Shown in pieces: positions 27,092-35,310 of a stretch of 64,000 bases of DNA. Every line of letters begins with the position of its first letter. Position 1 is the first letter of the stretch. The position numbers were made by a program, and so were the translations under genes. Source of the stretch: Marinirhabdus gelatinilytica (GTDB taxonomy: Bacteria; Bacteroidota; Bacteroidia; Flavobacteriales; Flavobacteriaceae); the NCBI RefSeq assembly GCF_003353425.1, contig NZ_QRAO01000001.1:434001-498000 (forward strand). Direction: 5' to 3'. Under the pieces are notes generated by a model. The model was not told the origin of the DNA. It saw nothing but the letters and a program-made list of their open reading frames with translations, and did not search any database.

Positions 27092-27117
27092 TGTCACCCT
27101 TAGCGCAGTCGAAGGGT
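27092..27117. repeat. interspersed repeat (CCTGAGCG..GTCGAAGG type)
   Basis: TGTCACCCTTAGCGCAGTCG followed by AAGGGT in the atpA-atpG gap; CACCCTT and AAGGGT can pair as a small stem-loop. Confidence 0.75.
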
Positions 27118-27163
27118 CTTTTATAACGAAACCAGTGCAATTCTGGTTCGATAACACAAAAGA

Positions 27164-28036
27164 ATGGCAAACTTAAAAGAAATAAGAAACAGAATAGCAT
27201 CGGTTAGTTCAACCATGCAGATAACCAGTGCCATGAAAATGGTATCTGCTGCCAAGTTGAAAAAAGCCCAGGATGCCATCACAGCGATGCGTCCCTATTC
27301 TGAAAAATTGACCGAGTTATTGCAAAACCTGAGTGCTACCCTGGATGCCGATAGTGGAAGCACCTTTTCGGAGCAGCGTGAGGTAAATAAAGTGTTGGTC
27401 GTGGCAATTACCTCCAACCGTGGTTTGGCCGGTGCCTTTAATACCAACGTTATCAAGGCAACAACCGCTTTGATGAACGAAACCTACGCAGGTAAACAAG
27501 TAGATTTTGTGACCCTAGGAAAGAAAGGGAACGATATCCTCAAGAAAAAAGGGAACGTTACTACGTTCAACTCTGAAATTTTTGATGACCTTACCTACGA
27601 TAATGTTGCCGAAATCGCAGATGCCCTGATGACCAGTTTTGCGGAAGGTACGTACGACAAAATCGTATTGGTATACAACCACTTTAAGAATGCTGCCACT
27701 CAAGAAGTAAAGCGAGAACAATTCTTGCCTATTTTGCCACGCAAACAGGAAGAAGGTGTGGAAAATACTTCAATCCCTAATTATATCTTCGAGCCCAGCA
27801 AAGAAGAAATTGTAGAAGGATTGATCCCAAAGAGCTTAAAGACACAATTATTCAAGGCTATTAGGGATAGTGTTGCCAGTGAGCATGGAGCCCGTATGAC
27901 GGCGATGCACAAAGCAACCGACAATGCCGGTGAGCTGAAGGACTCACTCACCTTGGAATACAACAAGGCACGTCAAGCAGCCATTACCGCAGAGATCTTG
28001 GAGATTGTTGGTGGTGCTGAGGCATTGGCAGGATAA
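27164..28036 (+). CDS. atpG: F0F1 ATP synthase subunit gamma
   Basis: A 290-residue central-shaft subunit. The N-terminal helix starts MANLKEIRNRIASVSSTMQITSAMKMVSAAKLKKAQ, the middle Rossmann-like part has VVAITSNRGLAGAFN, and the C-terminal helix ends RQAAITAEILEIVGGAEAL, all standard for gamma. It is the last gene of the cluster and is followed by a strong terminator. Confidence 0.96.
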   Translation: MANLKEIRNRIASVSSTMQITSAMKMVSAAKLKKAQDAITAMRPYSEKLTELLQNLSATLDADSGSTFSEQREVNKVLVVAITSNRGLAGAFNTNVIKATTALMNETYAGKQVDFVTLGKKGNDILKKKGNVTTFNSEIFDDLTYDNVAEIADALMTSFAEGTYDKIVLVYNHFKNAATQEVKREQFLPILPRKQEEGVENTSIPNYIFEPSKEEIVEGLIPKSLKTQLFKAIRDSVASEHGARMTAMHKATDNAGELKDSLTLEYNKARQAAITAEILEIVGGAEALAG

Positions 28037-28060
28037 CTTCGATTCAAAATACGAATATAA

Positions 28061-28096
28061 AACCCCAAAGGTCCCTAGGCTCTTTGGGGTTTTTTA
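28061..28096 (+). terminator. rho-independent terminator of the ATP synthase operon
   Basis: AACCCCAAAG, an 11-base loop, CTTTGGGGTT and a run of six Ts: a 10-bp perfect stem, 25 bases after the atpG stop. Confidence 0.9.
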
Positions 28097-28149
28097 ATTC
28101 CCTATCTTTATGGCAGGCGTTTTGTAGCGTCTTAAACAAAAACAATAGT

Positions 28150-28665
28150 ATGTTCGGTCGATTTTTAAAAATTTCAAGTTTGGTGGTATTGTTTAGCTTA
28201 TATAACTGCGGAAACACAAAAAAAACCGTTTCAGAAATAGAGCTAGTCCAAAACCCACCTTTTTCTATTGTGGAGAGTTATTCCCAAGATTGGGTTGCAG
28301 GAACGCCAGAAGGAGGCTCTGGTACCAAGGTATATGTTAAACTGGAATCTATCCCAAGCGAGGTTGATTTGTTGGAAGTTTATTTTAAGGACCGCGTTGC
28401 CCAACTAAAGATACGGCCCGTAAATTCCAGCCAATACGTTGGCTATTTTATGAACCAAACCATACGTCCGGATATCATAATGGACAGTGACCCCATAAAA
28501 GAAGCTGCCAACAACCCGCCTAAAAAGTTGCCCTTTAACCTACAAGAAGGGGAAGCAGTGATACGGTATTTGAACAAGGGTACTATTCAATACTATAAAA
28601 TTGAAAACCTAGAAAGCAAAGAAATATTGGCATATCCATCCTCCAACCCTAAGGGTGATAATTAA
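28150..28665 (+). CDS. hypothetical lipoprotein
   Basis: A 171-residue protein with a signal peptide and lipobox-like SLYNC at about residues 17-21, so probably lipidated. The mature part has beta-strand-like segments (TKVYVKLESIPSEVDLLEVYFKDRVAQLKI) and no motif I recognise. The ATG at 28150 was chosen over an in-frame ATG at 28084 because 28084 lies inside the terminator hairpin and would put a long extension before the signal peptide. TATCTTTA at 28103-28110 may be its -7 box. It precedes the flippase gene by 31 bases and may share its transcript. Confidence 0.7.
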   Translation: MFGRFLKISSLVVLFSLYNCGNTKKTVSEIELVQNPPFSIVESYSQDWVAGTPEGGSGTKVYVKLESIPSEVDLLEVYFKDRVAQLKIRPVNSSQYVGYFMNQTIRPDIIMDSDPIKEAANNPPKKLPFNLQEGEAVIRYLNKGTIQYYKIENLESKEILAYPSSNPKGDN

Positions 28666-28696
28666 TTTCAATACTTTTACGCTTTAAATTTCGGTA

Positions 28697-30157
28697 TTGG
28701 GCGTTTTTAAAAAACTCTTTCAGCAAACATTTATCTATGGTCTGGCAACAGTGCTACCACGTGCCTTGGCCATTGTGTTGGTTCCACTTTATACAGCTGT
28801 TTTAGCACCTTCGGCCTTTGGTATTTATGCCACATTGATGTCTTATATCATTTTGGGCAATGTATTGCTATCCTATGGGATGGAAACGGCCTTTTTCCGC
28901 TTTATCAACAAGCACGCAGCCCAAAAAAAAACGGTTGAGGCAACCGCACTAACATCTCTCACGGCAACGGCAATTAGCTTCTTGATATGTACACTGCTAT
29001 TTCGGGAACAAATTGCAAATACCATAGCGTTTAAAGTTGAATACGTAACCTATGCACTCCTTATTTTAGTTCTTGATGCGCTGGTAATCTTGCCCTTTGC
29101 TTGGTTTAGAGCAAATGAGCGGCCTAGGCGTTACGCCATCATCAAAATCCTAAATGTTTGTATCAATCTAGGCTGTAATCTCTTTTTCTTTTTAGTGTTA
29201 CCAAGACTCGTTACAAATACTTCAGAAAATTTTTGGAGCACGATCTACACCCAAGAGAACAAAGTGGTATATGTGTTCATTTCGAATGTAATCGCCAGTG
29301 GGGCAACCCTGTTAATGCTCCTTCCTCTATATGTTAAAATAGGTTTTGGTTTCAACAAGAAACTATGGAAACAAATGCTTAAATATGCCTTCCCGGTGCT
29401 CGTTGCGGGAGTCGCTTTCAGTATCAATGAAGCCTTCGATAAAATCATGCTGAAATACCTTCTCCCCGAAAATGTCGCTGAGGCCGAAGTAGGGGTATAC
29501 GCTGCCTGCTACAAGTTAGGCGTGTTTATGACGCTTTTTGCTACTGCATTTAGGCTAGGGATTGAACCTTTTTTCTTTAATCATGCGAAAGAGGCCAATG
29601 CCAAGACCACCTATGCTACAATCACAAAGTATTTCTCCATTTTTGGGAGTGTGATATTGCTGGTGGTGATTGTGTATATAGATATCTTTAAAAAAATACT
29701 CATTTCGGATTCCGAGTATTGGGTGGCGCTCTCCATAGTGCCCATTATTCTATTGGCAAATCTATGTTTGGGGATTTATCACAACCTATCGGTATGGTAC
29801 AAGGTGACAGATAGAACCAGATTTGGGGCCTATATTTCCATCGTGGGTGCCCTCTTAACGCTAGGGCTCAATTTTACACTTATCCCACTGATGAGTTATA
29901 TGGGTTCTGCGATCGCTACCTTGGCGGCTTATGGGACTATGATGGTTCTCTCGTATTTCTTCGGAAGAAAATACTATCCCGTTCCTTACGATCTCAAAAA
30001 AATTGGCGGGTATTTAGTACTTTCCGTAACGTTTTCCGCTATCGCATTTTATGGTTTTGACGGTAATCTCATCATAGGAACTGCATTATTATTGGTATTT
30101 TTGTTACTCGTGTTCCTTTTAGAAAAAAAGGACTTGAAACGAATTATGAATAGGTGA
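28697..30157 (+). CDS. oligosaccharide flippase family protein (Wzx/MATE-like)
   Basis: A 486-residue protein with about fourteen hydrophobic helices. The opening KKLFQQTFIYGLATVLPRALAIVLVPLYTAVL matches the polysaccharide transporter (Wzx/RfbX) branch of the MOP exporter superfamily; the middle has VLVAGVAFSINEAFDKIMLKYLLP. Such proteins flip lipid-linked oligosaccharides, or in some cases peptidoglycan precursors, across the inner membrane. It is not in the main polysaccharide locus but is followed by dut and a nucleotidyltransferase. The start codon is TTG at 28697. Confidence 0.85.
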   Translation: MGVFKKLFQQTFIYGLATVLPRALAIVLVPLYTAVLAPSAFGIYATLMSYIILGNVLLSYGMETAFFRFINKHAAQKKTVEATALTSLTATAISFLICTLLFREQIANTIAFKVEYVTYALLILVLDALVILPFAWFRANERPRRYAIIKILNVCINLGCNLFFFLVLPRLVTNTSENFWSTIYTQENKVVYVFISNVIASGATLLMLLPLYVKIGFGFNKKLWKQMLKYAFPVLVAGVAFSINEAFDKIMLKYLLPENVAEAEVGVYAACYKLGVFMTLFATAFRLGIEPFFFNHAKEANAKTTYATITKYFSIFGSVILLVVIVYIDIFKKILISDSEYWVALSIVPIILLANLCLGIYHNLSVWYKVTDRTRFGAYISIVGALLTLGLNFTLIPLMSYMGSAIATLAAYGTMMVLSYFFGRKYYPVPYDLKKIGGYLVLSVTFSAIAFYGFDGNLIIGTALLLVFLLLVFLLEKKDLKRIMNR

Positions 30158-30250
30158 CTTCGATACAATTCTTTAAAACCAATTAGATTTTAAAAAATTA
30201 CTCAGCCACCTTAAATTGTGAAGTATAATTAATTATTCCGCATATTGAGT

Positions 30251-30268
30251 CCTTCAACAAGCTCAGGA
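30251..30268. repeat. interspersed repeat (inverted CCTGAGCTTGTTGAAGG type)
   Basis: The minus strand reads TCCTGAGCTTGTTGAAGG, a variant of the elements in the ATP synthase cluster, here just upstream of dut. Confidence 0.7.
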
Positions 30269-30286
30269 TGAACTTAAAGCCGAAGT

Positions 30287-30724
30287 ATGACCAACATTAA
30301 AATAATAAACAAGTCCAACCATCCGTTGCCAAGCTATGAAACCATTGCAAGTGCTGGGATGGATTTACGGGCCAATGTTGCTGAGCCGTCAACGTTAAAA
30401 CCGTTGCAACGCGCCATCGTAAAAACAGGTCTTTTTATTGAATTGCCCATAGGTTTCGAGGCCCAGGTACGTCCACGAAGCGGATTGGCCGCCAAAAAAG
30501 GAATTACCGTGCTCAACGCCCCAGGAACGATAGATGCCGATTACAGAGGCGAAATCGGGGTGATCTTGGTGAATCTGAGCAACGAGGAGTTTACCATTGA
30601 AAATGGCGAGCGCATCGCACAATTGGTCATTGCAAAGCACGAAAGAGCCGTGTTTGAGGAAGTTGAAGAACTTTCGAAAACAGACCGCGGTGCTGGGGGA
30701 TTTGGGAGTACCGGAACAAAATAA
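30287..30724 (+). CDS. dut: dUTP diphosphatase
   Basis: Hydrolyses dUTP to dUMP and diphosphate, keeping uracil out of DNA and supplying thymidylate synthesis. The 145-residue protein has the five trimeric dUTPase motifs: [10 protein letters not shown] (I), [10 protein letters not shown] (II), [14 protein letters not shown] (III, with the catalytic Asp), [10 protein letters not shown] (IV) and the glycine-rich C-terminal [10 protein letters not shown] (V). Length is normal. It is the first gene of a run with the nucleotidyltransferase, TPR protein, DUF4292 and EnvC-like genes. Confidence 0.97.
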   Translation: MTNIKIINKSNHPLPSYETIASAGMDLRANVAEPSTLKPLQRAIVKTGLFIELPIGFEAQVRPRSGLAAKKGITVLNAPGTIDADYRGEIGVILVNLSNEEFTIENGERIAQLVIAKHERAVFEEVEELSKTDRGAGGFGSTGTK

Positions 30725-30757
30725 ACGAATTTAAATCTTAAGACATATCATCAAAAA

Positions 30758-31774
30758 ATGAAAATAATAGTCCCCATGGCAGGACGCGGTAGCCGCCTTC
30801 GCCCACATACCTTAACCGTTCCAAAACCTCTTATCCCCGTAGCGGGTAAACCTATTGTACACCGTCTGGTGGCCGATATCGCTGGGGTGTTAAATGAAGA
30901 AATTGACGAAATTGCTTTTATTCTGGGCGACCCAGCATTCTTTGGAGAGGATGTAGTCGAAAGCTTAAAAGAACTGGCAAAAAGTCTTGGTGCAAAACCC
31001 AGTATTTACCGCCAGTTAGATCCCAAGGGAACCGGCCACGCCATTATGTGTGCCGAACCTTCCTTGAGCGGCCCCACTGTGATTGCCTATGCCGATACCT
31101 TGATTCGAGCCGATTTTGACCTGGACAAACAGGCAGATGCCGTTATCTGGACCAAAAAAGTAGAAAATCCTGAAGCGTATGGTGTGGTCAATTTGAACGA
31201 GAACAATGAAATCATCGAACTGGTTGAAAAACCCGAAACCTTTGTGAGCGACCAAGCCGTCATTGGGATCTATTATTTCAAAGATGTTTCAGCGTTGAAA
31301 AAGGAACTCCAGTACGTGCTTGATAACGATATTATAAATGGGGGAGAGTACCAGATTAATGACGGCATTAAAAGAATGATGGCCAACGGAAAAGTCTTCA
31401 AGACCGGAACCGTGAGTGAGTGGATGGATTGTGGCAATAAAGAGGTTACCGTTGAGACCAACCAGCGTATGTTGGGCTTTTTGGCCGAAGCAGGCGAAGA
31501 CCTTATTTCAGAAAACATAAGCAAAGAAAATTCAAAAATCATTGAGCCTTGTTGTATTGCCGAAGGTGTGGTTCTTAAAAATAGCACCGTAGGTCCTTAT
31601 GTTTCCATAGGGCAAGGCACAATAATTGAGGATAGTACCGTTAAAAATAGTATAATCCAGAGCCATTCAGTAGTTAAAAATGCTACCTTGGACAATGCAA
31701 TGATAGGCAACCACGCAACGTTCGACGGTAATTTTACCAACGTGAGCATAGGTGATTATTCACAGTTGAGATAA
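30758..31774 (+). CDS. sugar-phosphate nucleotidyltransferase with beta-helix tail
   Basis: A 338-residue protein. The N-terminal Rossmann-like domain starts with the pyrophosphorylase signature IVPMAGRGSRLRPHTLTVPKPL, includes GTGHAIMCAEP and EYQINDGIKRMM. From about residue 260 there are short hexapeptide-like repeats (SKIIEPCCIAEGVVLKNSTVGPYVSIGQGTIIEDSTV), a left-handed beta-helix. It activates a sugar-1-phosphate with a nucleoside triphosphate, as RmlA or GlmU do; the substrate cannot be fixed. The gene order with the TPR, DUF4292 and EnvC genes looks typical of the family Flavobacteriaceae from memory. Confidence 0.88.
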   Translation: MKIIVPMAGRGSRLRPHTLTVPKPLIPVAGKPIVHRLVADIAGVLNEEIDEIAFILGDPAFFGEDVVESLKELAKSLGAKPSIYRQLDPKGTGHAIMCAEPSLSGPTVIAYADTLIRADFDLDKQADAVIWTKKVENPEAYGVVNLNENNEIIELVEKPETFVSDQAVIGIYYFKDVSALKKELQYVLDNDIINGGEYQINDGIKRMMANGKVFKTGTVSEWMDCGNKEVTVETNQRMLGFLAEAGEDLISENISKENSKIIEPCCIAEGVVLKNSTVGPYVSIGQGTIIEDSTVKNSIIQSHSVVKNATLDNAMIGNHATFDGNFTNVSIGDYSQLR

Positions 31775-31818
31775 AAAGAAGCCCTTTCAGTAGGCAGAGG
31801 GTGTAAAGAAAACAATAC

Positions 31819-33207
31819 ATGAGAATAGCGAAAAAAATTTCTCTTACATTCATCGGAACCTTTTTTTCCGCTATTTCCCTCATTGCCCAAGAAAACGAAA
31901 TAAAGGGTGAGGACAGCGCTACGGTAAACGAAGATCTGGGTACGGTGACCGATGCGTTTCAGGAAAATTTTTTTGAGGCGCTTAAACAAAAAGGAATTGA
32001 GAACCACGAGCTGGCACTGGATGCCCTTGTCAAAGCCGAAAGAGCCGCCAATGGCAACAAGGAGAACCTTTCAGTAATAAGTTTTGAAAGAGGGAAGAAC
32101 CTAGCAGCCCTTAACCGATACGATGAAGCCGAAGCGAGTTTCAATTCTGTATTAGCAGTACAACCCGAAAATATAGATGTACAAGAAGCGTTGTATGACG
32201 TTTATTACAAGACACGAAACTACGATAAGGCTATCCCACTGGTTCAAAAACTCATAAAAGAAGATGAAGACTACAAAGAAGATCTAGTAAGCCTTTACAA
32301 CCGAACTAAACAGTACGATAAAGCGTTGGAACTGCTGGACGAGTTGGACGAGTCTTGGGGCGAGAGCACCTACCGTAATGCCCTTAGAAGGAATATTTAC
32401 AAGGTTACGGGCAATAGCGAAGGCGCCATAAGCAACCTGCAGGAAAAAATTGACGAAAACCCCAAGAACGAACAGGACTACCTAAACTTGATATTCCTTT
32501 ATAGCGAGCAGGGCGATACCCAAAAAGCTTTCAGCACGGCTAAGGAATTGTTGAAAAACCAACCAAAGAGCGAGTTGGTGCACTTGGCTTTGTATAAATT
32601 TTATCTGGACGAAGGGGAAAAGGAGAAAGCATTTGAGTCTATGAATATCGTGTTCAATTCCTCTAAAATTGAAAAGGAAAGCAAGTATAAGGTTTTGGCA
32701 GATTTTATTGGTTTCGTGAACGAAAACCCTTCGTACGAGGAAAATGTTGAAAAGGTGGTGACCTCTTTTAACAATGACGGCTCTGGAGAGGTATATGAAA
32801 CCCTTGGTAAATATTACACTTCCAAAGGACAACAGGATGTAGCCCTTAGCTTTTACGAAAAAGGAGTGGCACTGGACAACGATAATTACAGTCTGCTAAA
32901 AAACACCTTGTTGCTACAAATAGAGCTACAAAAAAACACCGAAGCTGCCATTTTAAGCGAAGAAGCCCTAGCAACATTCCCAGCACAAGCTTTCTTGTAT
33001 TTGCTCAATGGGGTGGCGAACAACCGTTTGGGTGAGCACGATACCGCTATTGAAAGCCTTGAGACAGGTCTGGATTTTTTACTGGACGATCCACAAGTAG
33101 AGCGTGATTTTTATGACCAGCTGCGGGTAGCATTCGATGCCAAGGGCGACGCCAACAAAGCAGCATCCTACAAATTAAAAGCAGCACAAATAAAGCTGGA
33201 CAATTAA
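31819..33207 (+). CDS. exported tetratricopeptide repeat protein
   Basis: A 462-residue protein with an N-terminal signal peptide (MRIAKKISLTFIGTFFSAISLIAQ) and many TPR-like helical pairs, for example AALNRYDEAEASFNSVLAVQPENIDVQEALYDVYYKTRNYDKAIPLVQKLI. It is expected in the periplasm or at an envelope membrane as a scaffold. It ends one base before the next gene's ATG region, in an operon with the DUF4292 lipoprotein and EnvC-like protein, so an envelope-biogenesis role is plausible. Confidence 0.88.
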   Translation: MRIAKKISLTFIGTFFSAISLIAQENEIKGEDSATVNEDLGTVTDAFQENFFEALKQKGIENHELALDALVKAERAANGNKENLSVISFERGKNLAALNRYDEAEASFNSVLAVQPENIDVQEALYDVYYKTRNYDKAIPLVQKLIKEDEDYKEDLVSLYNRTKQYDKALELLDELDESWGESTYRNALRRNIYKVTGNSEGAISNLQEKIDENPKNEQDYLNLIFLYSEQGDTQKAFSTAKELLKNQPKSELVHLALYKFYLDEGEKEKAFESMNIVFNSSKIEKESKYKVLADFIGFVNENPSYEENVEKVVTSFNNDGSGEVYETLGKYYTSKGQQDVALSFYEKGVALDNDNYSLLKNTLLLQIELQKNTEAAILSEEALATFPAQAFLYLLNGVANNRLGEHDTAIESLETGLDFLLDDPQVERDFYDQLRVAFDAKGDANKAASYKLKAAQIKLDN

Positions 33208-33208
33208 T

Positions 33209-33973
33209 ATGAACAAAGCACTAATAGTTGCAACCTTTACATTCCTCCTCTTTTCCTGTAAAGGGACCAAAACCACAACCAGCAACGCCGAAGATCTTGC
33301 CTTAAAGAACATAGTCTCATCCCACGATGCTGCTATGCCAGATTTCAATACACTTGCGGCGCGTATGTATGTTGTTTATGAGGACGATAAAAAGCAACAA
33401 GGCATTACAGTGAGCTTGCGTATGGAAAAGGATAAAATAATATGGATGAAAGCATCTATATTAGGTATTACCCTTGCAAAAGCTAAAATAACACCAACAC
33501 GTGTTAGCTACTACGAAACTGTAGGAAATACCTATTTCGATGGAGATTTCAGCTTGTTGAGCGATTGGCTGGGAACCGAGATAGATTTCAAAAAAGCACA
33601 AGCCATTTTATTGGGACAAAGTATTTTTCCTATTGAAAACGGGCAATACACTTCAAATGTCCAGGGTGACAAGTACAAACTGCAACCCAAGACACAGCCC
33701 TACAACTTTATACACTCCTTATTGATGCTCTCCAATAACTTCAGGATAGCTTCAGAAACACTCTCGCAGCCTTCAGATGAAAGAATTTTGACTATCATGT
33801 ATGACGATTACCAAACAATAGAAGGGAGTTTGTACCCTACCCAGATTAACGTAATGGCTTCAGAAAAAGATAGTAAGACAACCATAAACCTCACCTATCG
33901 CAAGATAGAACCCAATGTTTCCATCAATTTTCCGTTTACCATACCAGACGGCTATTCTGAAATTCAATTGTAA
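33209..33973 (+). CDS. DUF4292 family lipoprotein
   Basis: A 254-residue lipoprotein with lipobox LLFSC (Cys17) and a beta-rich mature part (ARMYVVYEDDKKQQGITVSLRMEKDKIIWMKASILGITLAKAKITP) that resembles the LolA/LolB-like half-barrel of DUF4292 proteins. A role in lipoprotein or lipid handling at the outer membrane is an inference from fold similarity. Its stop overlaps the ATG of the EnvC-like gene by one base. Confidence 0.82.
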   Translation: MNKALIVATFTFLLFSCKGTKTTTSNAEDLALKNIVSSHDAAMPDFNTLAARMYVVYEDDKKQQGITVSLRMEKDKIIWMKASILGITLAKAKITPTRVSYYETVGNTYFDGDFSLLSDWLGTEIDFKKAQAILLGQSIFPIENGQYTSNVQGDKYKLQPKTQPYNFIHSLLMLSNNFRIASETLSQPSDERILTIMYDDYQTIEGSLYPTQINVMASEKDSKTTINLTYRKIEPNVSINFPFTIPDGYSEIQL

Positions 33974-35223
33974 TGCAAAAAAAACTGCCCTTTTTATTGG
34001 CCCTGGCTTGTTTTCTTCTTTTTACTGCTGAAGGGTTCTCGCAATCTGAGAAACAGAAGGAACTGGAAGCACAACGCCAAGCACTGTTACAGGAAATCAA
34101 GCAAATAAACTCGCTCTTATTCAAGACACGTGGCGAGAAAAAGTCGGTCCTCACGCAGGTAGAGGATCTGGATCAGCGCATTGCCACTACAGAAAACCTG
34201 ATTAAGATTACAAATCGCCAGGCCAATTTGCTCACCCGGGAAATCAATGACAATCTCTCAAAAATAGACAACCTACGTAGCGAACTCACCGCGTTAAAAG
34301 AAGATTATGCTGCGATGATAAAAAAATCCTACAAAAGCAAGAGCGAACAGAGCAGGGTAATGTTTTTATTGTCTTCAGAAAGTTTCTTGCAGGCCTATAA
34401 GCGGCTCCAGTATATGAAACAGTACACTAAGTTCCGTAAGCAACAAGGCGAATCCATAAAGGAAAAAACGGAATTATTGAAGATACTGAATACCGATCTG
34501 TTGTCCCAAAAGGAAAAGAAAAACCAACTCATTGCTGAAAATAAAAAAACAAAGGCACAACTCACAAAAGAGCGTCGTAACCAGCAGCAATTAATCGCTT
34601 CACTAAAAAAGGACGAAGGTACATTTGCCAAACAAATTAGAGCCAAACAAAAAGCCGCCGATGCCATAGACAGGAAAATTGAAAAGATTATTGCCGATGC
34701 CATAGCAGCTTCCAATAAAGCAGCCGGAAATGAAACAGTAACCGGCAATACTGTAACCAAGCGTAACTCGACATTTGCCATGAATGCAGAGGCTAAGACC
34801 CTAGCGGCCAATTTTACCTCAAACAAAGGAAAATTACCTTGGCCCATTAATAAAGGCGGTATTGTTGTAAAGCGTTATGGAAAGCAACAGCATCCACAAC
34901 TGCCCAACGTAACTACCTTTAACAGTGGTGTAGAGATAGCAACAGAGGACGGGGCAAAGGCGCGTGCGGTTTTCAACGGAACTGTGTTGAGCATTATACA
35001 AATTCCTGGAGCCAATAAGGTTGTGATGGTACAGCACGGAAACTATATTTCGGCGTATAAAAACCTTACTGATATCTTGGTACAAAAGGGAGATAAGGTT
35101 ACCACTAAACAAGAGTTGGGTACTGTGTATAAAAACCCAACACTGGGCAAGACTATTTTAAAGTTCGCCATTTACCAAAACAGTAAACGTCTAAATCCTG
35201 CAGATTGGATTTATAGAATGTAA
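33973..35223 (+). CDS. EnvC-like murein hydrolase activator with degenerate LytM domain
   Basis: A 416-residue exported protein: signal peptide (residues 1-24), a long coiled coil (about 25-240), a polar linker, and a C-terminal peptidase M23/LytM domain (about 300-416). The zinc ligands are missing: the usual HxGxD is NSGVEIA, the usual YxHL is YKNL, and the HLH-type motif is TILKFAIY. It therefore should not cleave peptidoglycan itself but activate amidases, like EnvC during cell division. It closes the dut to envC run and is followed by a bidirectional terminator. Confidence 0.9.
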   Translation: MQKKLPFLLALACFLLFTAEGFSQSEKQKELEAQRQALLQEIKQINSLLFKTRGEKKSVLTQVEDLDQRIATTENLIKITNRQANLLTREINDNLSKIDNLRSELTALKEDYAAMIKKSYKSKSEQSRVMFLLSSESFLQAYKRLQYMKQYTKFRKQQGESIKEKTELLKILNTDLLSQKEKKNQLIAENKKTKAQLTKERRNQQQLIASLKKDEGTFAKQIRAKQKAADAIDRKIEKIIADAIAASNKAAGNETVTGNTVTKRNSTFAMNAEAKTLAANFTSNKGKLPWPINKGGIVVKRYGKQQHPQLPNVTTFNSGVEIATEDGAKARAVFNGTVLSIIQIPGANKVVMVQHGNYISAYKNLTDILVQKGDKVTTKQELGTVYKNPTLGKTILKFAIYQNSKRLNPADWIYRM

Positions 35224-35249
35224 ATCTTAAGGAAGCTGTTGTACAATTA

Positions 35250-35284
35250 AAAAGCCCCGAGCAGAAATGCTGCTCGGGGCTTTT
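35250..35284. terminator. bidirectional terminator between envC-like gene and S8 peptidase gene
   Basis: AAAAGCCCCGAGCAG, 5-base loop, CTGCTCGGGGCTTTT: a 15-bp perfect stem with A and T runs on both sides, serving the two convergent genes. Confidence 0.92.
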
Positions 35285-35310
35285 ACTTTTCAATTAAAAT
35301 TGAAGTTCTT

